DNA from: Pseudobdellovibrionaceae bacterium
GTDB lineage: Bacteria > Bdellovibrionota > Bdellovibrionia > Bdellovibrionales > JAMPXM01
Direction of reading: 5' to 3'
NCBI GenBank assembly: GCA_016791465.1
Contig: JAEUWE010000118.1
Coordinates: 1-9,051 of the forward strand
Length of the DNA: 9,051 bases
In this document: positions 1 to 6,370 of the stretch, piece by piece
Numbering within the stretch: position 1 is the stretch's first letter
Layout: every line of letters starts with the position of its first letter
Position numbers and translations under genes: made by a program
Notes under the pieces: generated by a model
What the model was told of the DNA's origin: nothing
Database searches by the model: none
Seen by the model: only the letters and a program-made list of their open reading frames with translations

Positions 1-2698
1 TCAGTTTGCGACCGATGAATGCGCCTGAAGGGTAGCCACGCATGACGAAGCTCGTCGATGATGCGCCGAGTGCGATGTTCTCAACATTGAGGCTGATACT
101 CGACGGTCCTAGGAAAAGTCGATCGAGGCTTGGCGCCCAGCTGGCCGCAGCCGAGAGCACCAGCACGTGCCGCTCGGGAAGAAAGCGAAGCCCAGAGTGT
201 GAGACGCGTGAGAAGTAGCCGGTCAGCGAGATATCGGTTTTGTCGTAGACTTGATTTCCAAACTCAGGGCGATACCACGCGTGAGAAAGTTTTGCGAGAC
301 CGCCTTCCTCCGGAGAAATCTCGCGCCCTTTCTGGCTGAGGTCGCTCCACAAAAGACCGAGACGAGGGCCGCCGCGCTGGCGCTCGTCTGTTGACGTTGT
401 CGTCTTTAGTTCGGAGCGTTGGTAGTTGAAGCCCGCTTCGCCAAACCAGCTATTGGAGAGCCCCGGCAAATAGAAGACTCCCGAGAGGTCGCCCGTCGTG
501 GTGCGCCGATCAAGACCGGTTGAAAGCCGTTGCCAGGTGTCGTCACCGAGTGCGGTGAGTTTCACGGGGGTGGTGTTGTTGGAGTAGGCGAGGAACATAT
601 TCGGTTTTCCGATTCGTGAGTCGGAAGAAAACCCAGCGGCCAGCGCATGGCGTCCGAGAGGATCGCCGCTCGACGTATTTGCGGAGAAGAAAACACCGCC
701 CGGAACGTAGCTTAAAAATGGCATCCAATATCGAGGGATCAGATAGTTCCAAGAGCTAAAGTCTTTGGCCTCAAGTTCAGATTCGGAAAGCATTGAGGCC
801 AGTGGAGTAAACGGTGCTTCGCTTCGCTCGATGAGCGGTTCAATCACGGGCAGCGCTGTGCGCTCTTCTGGCTTTGCGATCACGCGGAGGCGTGAGCCTG
901 AGCCATCAAGTCTTGAGTAGATGAGAGCTCGAGTTTTGGGATCGAGTTCACCAGACCAGGCGCGCGTTGCGGTATTGGTGAGAGCGACCGGTTTTGCAAA
1001 GCCGCCACCGAGGCCTTCGCGCGTGGCTTTTGCGAAGTAGAGGTTGGTGACGCCGGAGCGATGGCTCGTGAAGAGCAGGCCTTGGGGTTTTGTTTCGATC
1101 CAGCGCGGGAAAGTGGCATTGCCGCCAAGATCGAGACGACGAGTTCGTTTGGTTTTAAGGTCGAGCGCTCGTAAGCCTTCTTTTCCATCGGCCGAGCGTT
1201 CAACAAAAACAAGTTCATCTTCATCCGTGAAGGTTGGCCAAGAAACGCGGTTTTCTCCTTCAGGTGTGTACGCGACTTCGATATTTGAAATTTTCCAAGC
1301 GCCTTTCTCGTTCGGGGCGATGGTGGCCGTCGCAATTTGCGTTCGCCCAGGCGTGAGCTGAGTAAACGCGACACGGACTGGTTGAGCGGCGCTGCCGAAG
1401 CGACTGACATCGGCTTCGCGTCCGCGAAGGCCTGTCGAGAGTCGGTGTTTTTTCTTTGCTGCGATGTCGTAGAGCCAAAGTTCAGAGCGCTCTTCGTAGC
1501 GACCAACACTGTCAAGGCCGTCAAAGATGACGGCGCCGTGGGGCTCTGGCAGCCACGCGACACGATTGGCAGCGGTCGGCTCGGTGAGGCGAGAGGCGCC
1601 GGCGATGTCGAAGCTGCCATCGGGTTTTCGAGGAGCAACCAGGACGACTGAGTCGTGATTGTGCTCGCGCGAAAGCCAGGCGAGACGGTCGCCCTTTGAG
1701 TCAATGACGGGTGAGCGAGAGAAGAAGCTGTTGTCTCCAACGCTTACCCCCTCTTCACAACCAGGCTCGCAGATGCGTTCGATCTGATTCACAGCCCGCG
1801 CTTCGACTTCTGAATAGGTGTCAGCCAGAATCGCGGACCAGTTTTTCTCAAAGCGCTCTTCGACCGGTGTTTCGATAAAGAAGGGGACGCGGCGGGCAAA
1901 GTGGTCGTTGAGATCGCCGACCATGTTGAGGCTACCGCGAGCAAGGCGATGCCAGATCAGTCCGCCAAAAAGATAGGGGCGTGCGCCGCCCGGCCAATCG
2001 GGAATGCTGACTTCGTTGATTCGCGAGATGTCCTCTTTGCGGAGCACGTCGTCGAGGACCATCGCGCGCGGAATCGCGGTGAAGTCGGCGGAGCGCAGTC
2101 GGCCTCCTGATGGAGAAAACCGTGTCTCCATTTCAACCGCAAGTCCCTCTGAATACCATCGCGGTAGAAGCAAATTGGGTCGGACAATCGATCCAAAAAT
2201 ATTGCGCATCCAGTGCATCGCGCCGTGTGCGGGTTGGAAGTTTAAGACGTGTGTGTATTCGTGCGTGATGAGCTCAAGCGTCCACGGACCAGTTTCGGCG
2301 ATCGTTTCGCCGGGGTTGGGAGCGGCGGGGAAAAGACGAATTTGTGGATACGGAAATCCGGAGGCGAGGCCGTTGGCCATGTCTCCTGAGTCGTCGATGA
2401 CGATCACGGTTTTATCGGGCCAGGTTCGCAAAACCGGCACAAGTGTCTGCCACGCGCGTTCAGCGCTCTGAGCAAACTCTCTAGCGAGAAAGTAATGCCT
2501 TGAGTCAAACACGATTTCGAAGTGCGGAGTTTCGATTTTTTTCCACTCGATCGCCGGATCGGCGCTGGGGCCGAGAGAGGCTTCGGCCGTCAGGAGGCGG
2601 AAAGCGAGGGATCGGGCACCACTTTGCCTAATGAAGTGACAATCAAGAGTGAGAAACAGCGAGAGCAAAACAAGTAGGACTTTGTTGATAGGTGTCAC
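1..2698 (-). CDS. Secreted gluzincin-type peptidase / TolB-like propeller / Omp85-like barrel protein (partial, 3' end outside window)
   Basis: The frame is open for 899 codons from a GTG at 2698 to the window edge, so the C-terminus is missing. The GTG has GAGGAG (2709-2714) 10 nt upstream and is followed by a short hydrophobic segment (about residues 7-18) typical of a signal peptide. Residues about 55-300 form a metallopeptidase-like domain with HEYTH (H146, E147, H150) and WYSEGLA, whose E184 fits the third zinc ligand of gluzincins of the peptidase MA type. Residues about 320-620 contain repeated blocks such as SPVIDSKGDRLAW and WPTFTDEDELVFVE, resembling TolB/PD40 propeller blades. From about 640 the sequence looks like beta-strands, with DPLGRH and, near the edge, RGYPSG (R887-G888-Y889), resembling the conserved RGF/Y motif of Omp85/D15 barrels. 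Inferred location: outer membrane, with the soluble domains in the periplasm or outside. The zinc site appears complete, so activity is plausible; the substrate is unknown. It is divergent from pal. Confidence 0.85.
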   Translation of the reverse strand, partial: MTPINKVLLVLLSLFLTLDCHFIRQSGARSLAFRLLTAEASLGPSADPAIEWKKIETPHFEIVFDSRHYFLAREFAQSAERAWQTLVPVLRTWPDKTVIVIDDSGDMANGLASGFPYPQIRLFPAAPNPGETIAETGPWTLELITHEYTHVLNFQPAHGAMHWMRNIFGSIVRPNLLLPRWYSEGLAVEMETRFSPSGGRLRSADFTAIPRAMVLDDVLRKEDISRINEVSIPDWPGGARPYLFGGLIWHRLARGSLNMVGDLNDHFARRVPFFIETPVEERFEKNWSAILADTYSEVEARAVNQIERICEPGCEEGVSVGDNSFFSRSPVIDSKGDRLAWLSREHNHDSVVLVAPRKPDGSFDIAGASRLTEPTAANRVAWLPEPHGAVIFDGLDSVGRYEERSELWLYDIAAKKKHRLSTGLRGREADVSRFGSAAQPVRVAFTQLTPGRTQIATATIAPNEKGAWKISNIEVAYTPEGENRVSWPTFTDEDELVFVERSADGKEGLRALDLKTKRTRRLDLGGNATFPRWIETKPQGLLFTSHRSGVTNLYFAKATREGLGGGFAKPVALTNTATRAWSGELDPKTRALIYSRLDGSGSRLRVIAKPEERTALPVIEPLIERSEAPFTPLASMLSESELEAKDFSSWNYLIPRYWMPFLSYVPGGVFFSANTSSGDPLGRHALAAGFSSDSRIGKPNMFLAYSNNTTPVKLTALGDDTWQRLSTGLDRRTTTGDLSGVFYLPGLSNSWFGEAGFNYQRSELKTTTSTDERQRGGPRLGLLWSDLSQKGREISPEEGGLAKLSHAWYRPEFGNQVYDKTDISLTGYFSRVSHSGLRFLPERHVLVLSAAASWAPSLDRLFLGPSSISLNVENIALGASSTSFVMRGYPSGAFIGRKL

Positions 2699-2708
2699 GG
2701 CGAAGAAG

Positions 2709-2714
2709 CTCCTC
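2709..2714 (-). promoter_or_regulatory. Ribosome binding site for the peptidase-propeller-barrel gene
   Basis: On the minus strand this reads GAGGAG, 10 nt before the GTG at 2698. It decides the start, because no ATG in frame lies close by and the predicted signal peptide begins right after this GTG. Confidence 0.65.
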
Positions 2715-2725
2715 AAATTGGCCCT

Positions 2726-2754
2726 TTGACAAAAACACGAGTGTTCTCAAGAAT
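2726..2754 (+). promoter_or_regulatory. Sigma70-type promoter for pal
   Basis: A perfect TTGACA (2726-2731) is followed, after a 17-bp spacer, by AAGAAT (2749-2754), which matches four of six bases of TATAAT. Transcription would begin near 2761, leaving a leader of about 45 nt before the pal ATG. The spacer contains a small inverted repeat, AACAC-GA-GTGTT (2734-2745). The TTG of the -35 box also opens an in-frame extension of pal, but that extension lacks signal-peptide character and is unlikely to be translated. Confidence 0.6.
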
Positions 2755-2806
2755 CTTCCAATATTCAATGCATCGGTACCAACGCCGAATAGAGGAGATC
2801 AACACC

Positions 2807-3358
2807 ATGCGCAAAACCATGCACGGACAAAATGGTTCATGGAAATCGATGACAGTAACTTTCTCGTGTCTGGCCCTGGCCTTCGCGTTGGCGTCTTGTA
2901 CGAAGCCAAAGAAACCAGACGGAGAGGGCGGCGCCGAAGGCGCTGGCATCGAGTCGTCGGCTTCGCCCCAGCTTGCAGAAAAAGATATCGCCTTTGATCC
3001 GCAAGGTTCGGATTCTGGCAACATCAATGGTTTGAACACCGTTTTCTTTGAGTACGATTCGTCGCGCTTGAGCGATACGGCAAAACAGACCTTGAAGAAC
3101 AACGCCGATTGGATCCGCAACAACCCGAAGGCGACGATTCAAATCGAAGGCCACACGGATTCACGTGGATCGACTGAGTACAATCTCTCTCTTGGAGAGC
3201 GTCGTGCTAAATCGGTTCGCCAGTACATGGAGAGCCTCGGTGTCGAGAGCAAGCGTCTTGCGATCATCAGCTACGGCGAAGAGAAGCCGTTAGCACAAGG
3301 TGATACCGAGGCAGCATGGGGAAAAAATCGCCGTGCGAACTTTGTTCCGCTCCAGTAA
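2807..3358 (+). CDS. pal: Peptidoglycan-associated lipoprotein Pal
   Basis: Pal is an outer-membrane lipoprotein that binds peptidoglycan and works with the Tol system in envelope constriction and integrity. The 183-residue product starts at ATG 2807, which has AGAGGAG (2791-2797) 9 nt upstream; upstream in-frame starts lack this signal. A basic n-region and hydrophobic core end in the lipobox LASC (C31). A Gly/Glu/Ser-rich linker follows, then an OmpA-like domain (about residues 75-183). The core motif includes GHTDSRGSTEYN and LGERRAKSV; D118 and R133 correspond to the family's diaminopimelate-binding Asp and Arg. Length and motif spacing are normal for Pal. It is the first gene of the plus-strand block and is followed by two more envelope lipoproteins, the second CpoB-like, as in tol-pal loci; tolQRAB are not in the window. 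Confidence 0.93.
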   Translation: MRKTMHGQNGSWKSMTVTFSCLALAFALASCTKPKKPDGEGGAEGAGIESSASPQLAEKDIAFDPQGSDSGNINGLNTVFFEYDSSRLSDTAKQTLKNNADWIRNNPKATIQIEGHTDSRGSTEYNLSLGERRAKSVRQYMESLGVESKRLAIISYGEEKPLAQGDTEAAWGKNRRANFVPLQ

Positions 3359-3677
3359 TTGCGTGAGGGGCCTTTGGGCCTCCATTGGTACAGCAGTGGT
3401 TTTAATGACCACTGCTGGCTGCGTTTCGGTTTTGCCGATAGACGAGTACGCTGTCGCGCGCGCGGCGCTGGATGCCGCAAAAGAATCCGAAGCTCCACGC
3501 TATGCTCCTGCGCTTTGGTACAAGGCGGAACAGGCTTATCGCGAAGGCGAAGTTCTTTATAGCGACCGACATTTTGAAGATGCGCTGGTTCGTTTCAACC
3601 AGGCACGAGCTCTTTCTGAACAGGCCGAAAATGCGGCCCGTGTTTCTCGTTTTGAAGCTGGTGATCTGGCTCCTTAA
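3333..3677 (+). CDS. DUF4398-type lipoprotein
   Basis: This small lipoprotein (114 residues from GTG 3333) has a signal peptide ending in TAGC (C30). The mature part is an alpha-helical region rich in Ala, Glu and Arg (ARAALDAAKESEA, WYKAEQAYREGE, ALVRFNQARALSEQAENAAR). This pattern matches what I recall of DUF4398, a helical-hairpin domain resembling TPRs and often encoded beside OmpA/Pal genes. The start is uncertain. GTG 3333 has GGGGA (3318-3322) upstream but overlaps the pal 3' end by 26 bp; GTG 3300 would give 125 residues; GTG 3363 would leave 4 nt after pal but lacks a Shine-Dalgarno match. All give the same mature protein. Lying between pal and the cpoB-like gene, it probably acts in the same envelope group; a molecular role is not known. 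Confidence 0.8.
   Translation: MRTLFRSSNCVRGLWASIGTAVVLMTTAGCVSVLPIDEYAVARAALDAAKESEAPRYAPALWYKAEQAYREGEVLYSDRHFEDALVRFNQARALSEQAENAARVSRFEAGDLAP
3391..3417 (+). repeat. Perfect 10-bp inverted repeat (hairpin) in a signal-peptide region
   Basis: CAGCAGTGGT (3391-3400) pairs perfectly with ACCACTGCTG (3408-3417) around a 7-nt loop. It lies 32 nt after the pal stop and inside the codons for the h-region and lipobox of the next lipoprotein. No U-tract follows, so it is not a classical terminator. It could protect the pal 3' end or slow translation at the signal peptide; both are inference. Confidence 0.6.
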
Positions 3678-3700
3678 GCCAGATTTTCGATCTTATTTTT
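3663..3700 (+). terminator. Terminator-like hairpin between the DUF4398 gene and the cpoB-like gene
   Basis: The left arm GATCTGGCT (3663-3671) and right arm AGCCAGAT plus T (3677-3685) form 8 Watson-Crick pairs and one G-T pair around the loop CCTTA. TTTT overlaps the stem end, and TTATTTTT follows at 3693-3700. It spans the stop codon of the upstream gene. The stem is moderate and the T-tract interrupted, so it may be a partial terminator that reduces read-through from pal into cpoB-tsaD. Confidence 0.45.
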
Positions 3701-3713
3701 AGGAGTCATCCAT

Positions 3714-4433
3714 ATGAAGCTCAAAGTTCTGACTGCCAGTCTTCTCACTTTCGTGGTTTTGCCCGGCTGTTTACAGACACGAACCGGCGTTAAGGAGCAG
3801 GAAGAGAAGCAGGTGATTCGCAAGCAAGTGGCGACGCTGCAGCAGACAACGGCTGACGTGAACCAACGCTTTACCGACCTTGAAGAGGATATGCGAAAGC
3901 ACAACGGGCGTTTTGAAGCGACCGATGCACGCATCACGCAGATCAAAGATCGCGCTGAGAAGAATGACTTTGCCCTGGAAGCGAAAATCAAAGAACAGGA
4001 TCAAAAGTTTGTCGCCTTTCGCGAGGAGCTTGAAAAGATGAAGGCCGAGCTCGCAGAGAGCCGAGCGTCGCTGGCAAGTGCACAAGCCGCGCTCCAAGCG
4101 ATTGCGGCGAGCGGTTCCTCTAGCGCAAGTGCGCAGGCGGCGACCCCGGGTGGCGGAGCAAAGGGAGAGAAGAATCCCTTTGAAATTGGTGAAGCGAAGT
4201 TTGAGGCGAAGTCTTATCGGGATGCGATCTTTTCGTACGAGGAGTATCGAAAGACCTATCCGAAGGGAAAGTCGTTTCTTGCGTCGACTTACAAGATTGG
4301 CGTTTGTTTTCAGGAGCTTGGTATGGCGGAAGACGCCAAGCCGTTCTATGAGGAAGTGATTGCGAAGGCACCGAAGTCAAAAGAGGCCGATCGCGCCCGC
4401 GCACGGCTCAAGGCACTAGGGAAAAAGAAATAG
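3714..4433 (+). CDS. cpoB: CpoB/YbgF-like Tol-Pal lipoprotein
   Basis: The 239-residue product starts at ATG 3714, with AGGAG (3701-3705) 8 nt upstream. Its signal peptide ends in LPGC (C19), so it is predicted to be a lipoprotein, unlike E. coli CpoB, which is a soluble periplasmic protein. Residues about 25-130 are a long charged heptad-like coiled coil (for example QQTTADVNQRFTDLEEDM). An Ala/Ser/Gly linker follows (about 125-150), then TPR-type helices (FEIGEAKFEAKSYRDAIFSY, YKIGVCFQELGMAEDAKPFY). This coiled coil-linker-TPR layout is that of CpoB/YbgF, which in Proteobacteria links Tol-Pal action with peptidoglycan synthesis. The position after pal supports the call. The stop codon directly touches the tsaD start. 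Confidence 0.85.
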   Translation: MKLKVLTASLLTFVVLPGCLQTRTGVKEQEEKQVIRKQVATLQQTTADVNQRFTDLEEDMRKHNGRFEATDARITQIKDRAEKNDFALEAKIKEQDQKFVAFREELEKMKAELAESRASLASAQAALQAIAASGSSSASAQAATPGGGAKGEKNPFEIGEAKFEAKSYRDAIFSYEEYRKTYPKGKSFLASTYKIGVCFQELGMAEDAKPFYEEVIAKAPKSKEADRARARLKALGKKK

Positions 4434-5534
4434 GTGAAGTTTAAAACGGTTCTGGCGGTTGAAACGAGTTGTGACGATACATCGGCGGCAGTTGTTGGAG
4501 CGGATGGAACGGTACACTCTTGTGTTCAAGCCAGTCAGGATCTTCACCATGCGCGTTTTGGCGGAATTGTTCCTGAGATCGCCTCGCGAAACCATACACA
4601 TCATCTCATTCCTCTGATTGAAGAAGCCCTGCAAAGGGCGGGCGTTGATGCCTCGTCTGTTGATGGTTTGGCGGTGACAGCGCGGCCGGGCTTGATCGGA
4701 GCGTTGCTCACTGGACTGGTGACGGTGAAGACTTTGAGTCTTTCACTTGGAAAACCATTTATCGGCGTCAATCACCTCGAAGGCCATCTCATGGCACCTT
4801 TTCTTCGAGATGCCGAATATCAGCCGCCCGCAGGGTTTGGATTTCCCTATGTCGCGCTCGCGGTGAGCGGTGGTCACACGACTCTTTATCGAGTCGAAGC
4901 GTTTGGTCGATACTCGGTTTTGGGCCGAACGCTCGACGATGCGGCCGGCGAGGCATTTGACAAATTTGGAAAACGCGCAGGACTCGGTTTTCCTGGTGGA
5001 GTTCGCGTGGACCGCCTCGCTCGCGTTGGAAATCCAAAACGGTTCGAATTTCCGCGGGCGATGATTCGCGACGAGCGCGATGATATGAGTTTTTCAGGCC
5101 TTAAAGCAGCAGCGGGTCGGGCGATCGATGAGCTGTTTCCGACAGATCGCGAGCAGATGATGGCGGAGGCGGCCCAGTTCTTGGCTGAGGGTTCAAAGAA
5201 TCCACGGCCAGGGCTGCTGGCGGATTTTTGTGCGAGTTTTCAAGAGGCGGTGACCGATGTGCTTGTGCAGCGCCTGACTCGCGCGGCGGTTCGCGAGGGT
5301 GTGCGTTCGGTGGTGCTCACCGGTGGAGTCGCCGCCAACTCACGACTCCGGGAGAGAGTTTCGGCGTGGGCCATGCAGAACGGTATGATCGCCGCTATTC
5401 CGCCGCTTCGTTTTTGTACCGATAATGCGGCGATGATTGGTTTTGCAGGAATCACACGCCTTGGTCGCGGTGAACGATCAGATCAGACGCTAAAGCCCGA
5501 ACCGCGCGCACCACTCGATCGGGAGCCCCAATGA
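4434..5534 (+). CDS. tsaD: tRNA N6-adenosine threonylcarbamoyltransferase TsaD
   Basis: TsaD transfers the threonylcarbamoyl group from TC-AMP to A37 of ANN-decoding tRNAs, acting with TsaB and TsaE in the cytoplasm. The 366-residue product has the ASKHA/Kae1 motifs in order: VETSCDDTS (about 9-17), HARFGGIVPEIASRNH, RPGLIGALLTG, the metal-site segment NHLEGHLMAP (H114, H118), VSGGHT (about 144-149), GEAFDKFGK, FPGG, DMSFSGLK, TGGVAANSRLR and CTDNAAMIG (metal-site D330). The length is normal for the family. The GTG start follows the TAG of the cpoB-like gene with no gap, with AGGGA (4418-4422) inside that gene as the likely ribosome binding site. The 3' end overlaps rsmA by ATGA. No key residue appears missing. 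Confidence 0.96.
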   Translation: MKFKTVLAVETSCDDTSAAVVGADGTVHSCVQASQDLHHARFGGIVPEIASRNHTHHLIPLIEEALQRAGVDASSVDGLAVTARPGLIGALLTGLVTVKTLSLSLGKPFIGVNHLEGHLMAPFLRDAEYQPPAGFGFPYVALAVSGGHTTLYRVEAFGRYSVLGRTLDDAAGEAFDKFGKRAGLGFPGGVRVDRLARVGNPKRFEFPRAMIRDERDDMSFSGLKAAAGRAIDELFPTDREQMMAEAAQFLAEGSKNPRPGLLADFCASFQEAVTDVLVQRLTRAAVREGVRSVVLTGGVAANSRLRERVSAWAMQNGMIAAIPPLRFCTDNAAMIGFAGITRLGRGERSDQTLKPEPRAPLDREPQ

Positions 5535-6370
5535 CTCGCAGAGAACGGCTTCTTGAAAAATTAAAAGAGCTTCAAACCGGACCGAAACGGTCGCTTGGGC
5601 AGAATTTTTTAATCGCTGATGGCGTGATTGAGCGGATTTTGGAGCGGGCAGCGAAGCCTGGGTTTTCAGAACTGCTTGAAATCGGCCCAGGCCTTGGTGC
5701 GCTGACCGAAGGCCTGATTGAGATTTCGGCGAGACTTGCGGGATCGCGCCTGCGAGTGATTGAGCTGGACCGCGCCTTTGCCGACGACTGGCGTGCACGC
5801 GGAGTGGAAGTGATCGAAGGGGACGCACTGCAGATCGATTGGGCGGAGCTCGCGTTAAAGCCGGGGGCTCGCCTCGTTTCATATTTGGACTATCAGATTT
5901 CGTCGTTTATGGTGATTTATATTTCTGTTTGTCCGTTTGGAGTGTACTGTATGGTTTTGATGTTTCAAAAAGATGTCGACAGACGCATCACCGCGCAGGC
6001 TCGAAGTGAGGACTACGGACTGCTATCGGTCATAGCGCAAATCGGTTGGACGGTGAACGTGGTATCGGAAGCTGGCCCTGGCGACTTTTATCCACCGCCA
6101 CGCGTGGCGAGTCGAGTTTTGGGTTTTGAGCGACGCGCGGATGCGCCAGACGAAGCGGAGTTCGCGGCGTTTTTGAAATTTGCGAAGGCGGCTTACTCTC
6201 ATCGCCGAAAATTGATGGTGAAGAATCTTGAGCCACTGGTCGGCAATCGCGAACGGCTTGAGAGCTTGCTTGTCGAACATGGACATTCTATTCAGGCTCG
6301 GGTCGAAGAGCTATCGCCGGAACAGCTTCTGGCGTATTTCCGAAGTGTTCGACTGGCGGGTGGCAAGTGA
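5531..6370 (+). CDS. rsmA: 16S rRNA dimethyladenosine transferase RsmA/KsgA, with altered NLPY motif
   Basis: RsmA uses SAM to dimethylate two adjacent adenosines near the 3' end of 16S rRNA (A1518/A1519 in E. coli) and helps check late 30S assembly. The 279-residue product starts at ATG 5531, overlapping the tsaD stop by ATGA, with GGGAG (5521-5525) upstream. Family motifs are present: KRSLGQNFL, EIGPGLGALTEGL (SAM motif I), VIELDR (motif II), EGDALQIDW (motif III), LMFQKDVDRRI, FYPPPRVASRV and YSHRRKLMVKNL. The catalytic motif IV, normally NLPY, instead reads YLDY (residues 118-121), with further unusual aromatics nearby (F126, Y130). Flanking QISS and CPFG remain in frame, so this is not a frameshift. 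In KsgA the Asn and Pro of NLPY help position the target adenine. I therefore infer reduced or lost methylation, while rRNA binding and an assembly role could remain. Confidence 0.9.
   Translation: MTRRERLLEKLKELQTGPKRSLGQNFLIADGVIERILERAAKPGFSELLEIGPGLGALTEGLIEISARLAGSRLRVIELDRAFADDWRARGVEVIEGDALQIDWAELALKPGARLVSYLDYQISSFMVIYISVCPFGVYCMVLMFQKDVDRRITAQARSEDYGLLSVIAQIGWTVNVVSEAGPGDFYPPPRVASRVLGFERRADAPDEAEFAAFLKFAKAAYSHRRKLMVKNLEPLVGNRERLESLLVEHGHSIQARVEELSPEQLLAYFRSVRLAGGK

Noticed and set aside
880..1740. A 286-codon minus-strand open frame
   Set aside because: It lies inside the peptidase-propeller-barrel gene in another frame of the same strand. Its product is Ser/Pro/Arg-rich without domain character, while the overlapping frame gives recognisable motifs.
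2004..2471. A 155-codon plus-strand open frame
   Set aside because: It is antisense to the HEYTH-containing domain, lacks a good ribosome binding site and has no family-like features.
5882..5980. Variable region of a diversity-generating retroelement
   Set aside because: No reverse transcriptase or template repeat is seen in the window, and RsmA is not a known target type. Substitutions alone do not support it.
5870..5990. Frameshift or pseudogene explanation for the odd RsmA segment
   Set aside because: Conserved family residues on both sides (QISS, CPFG, VLMFQKDV) are in the same frame as the rest of the protein and no stop codon occurs. The anomaly is substitutions, not an indel.
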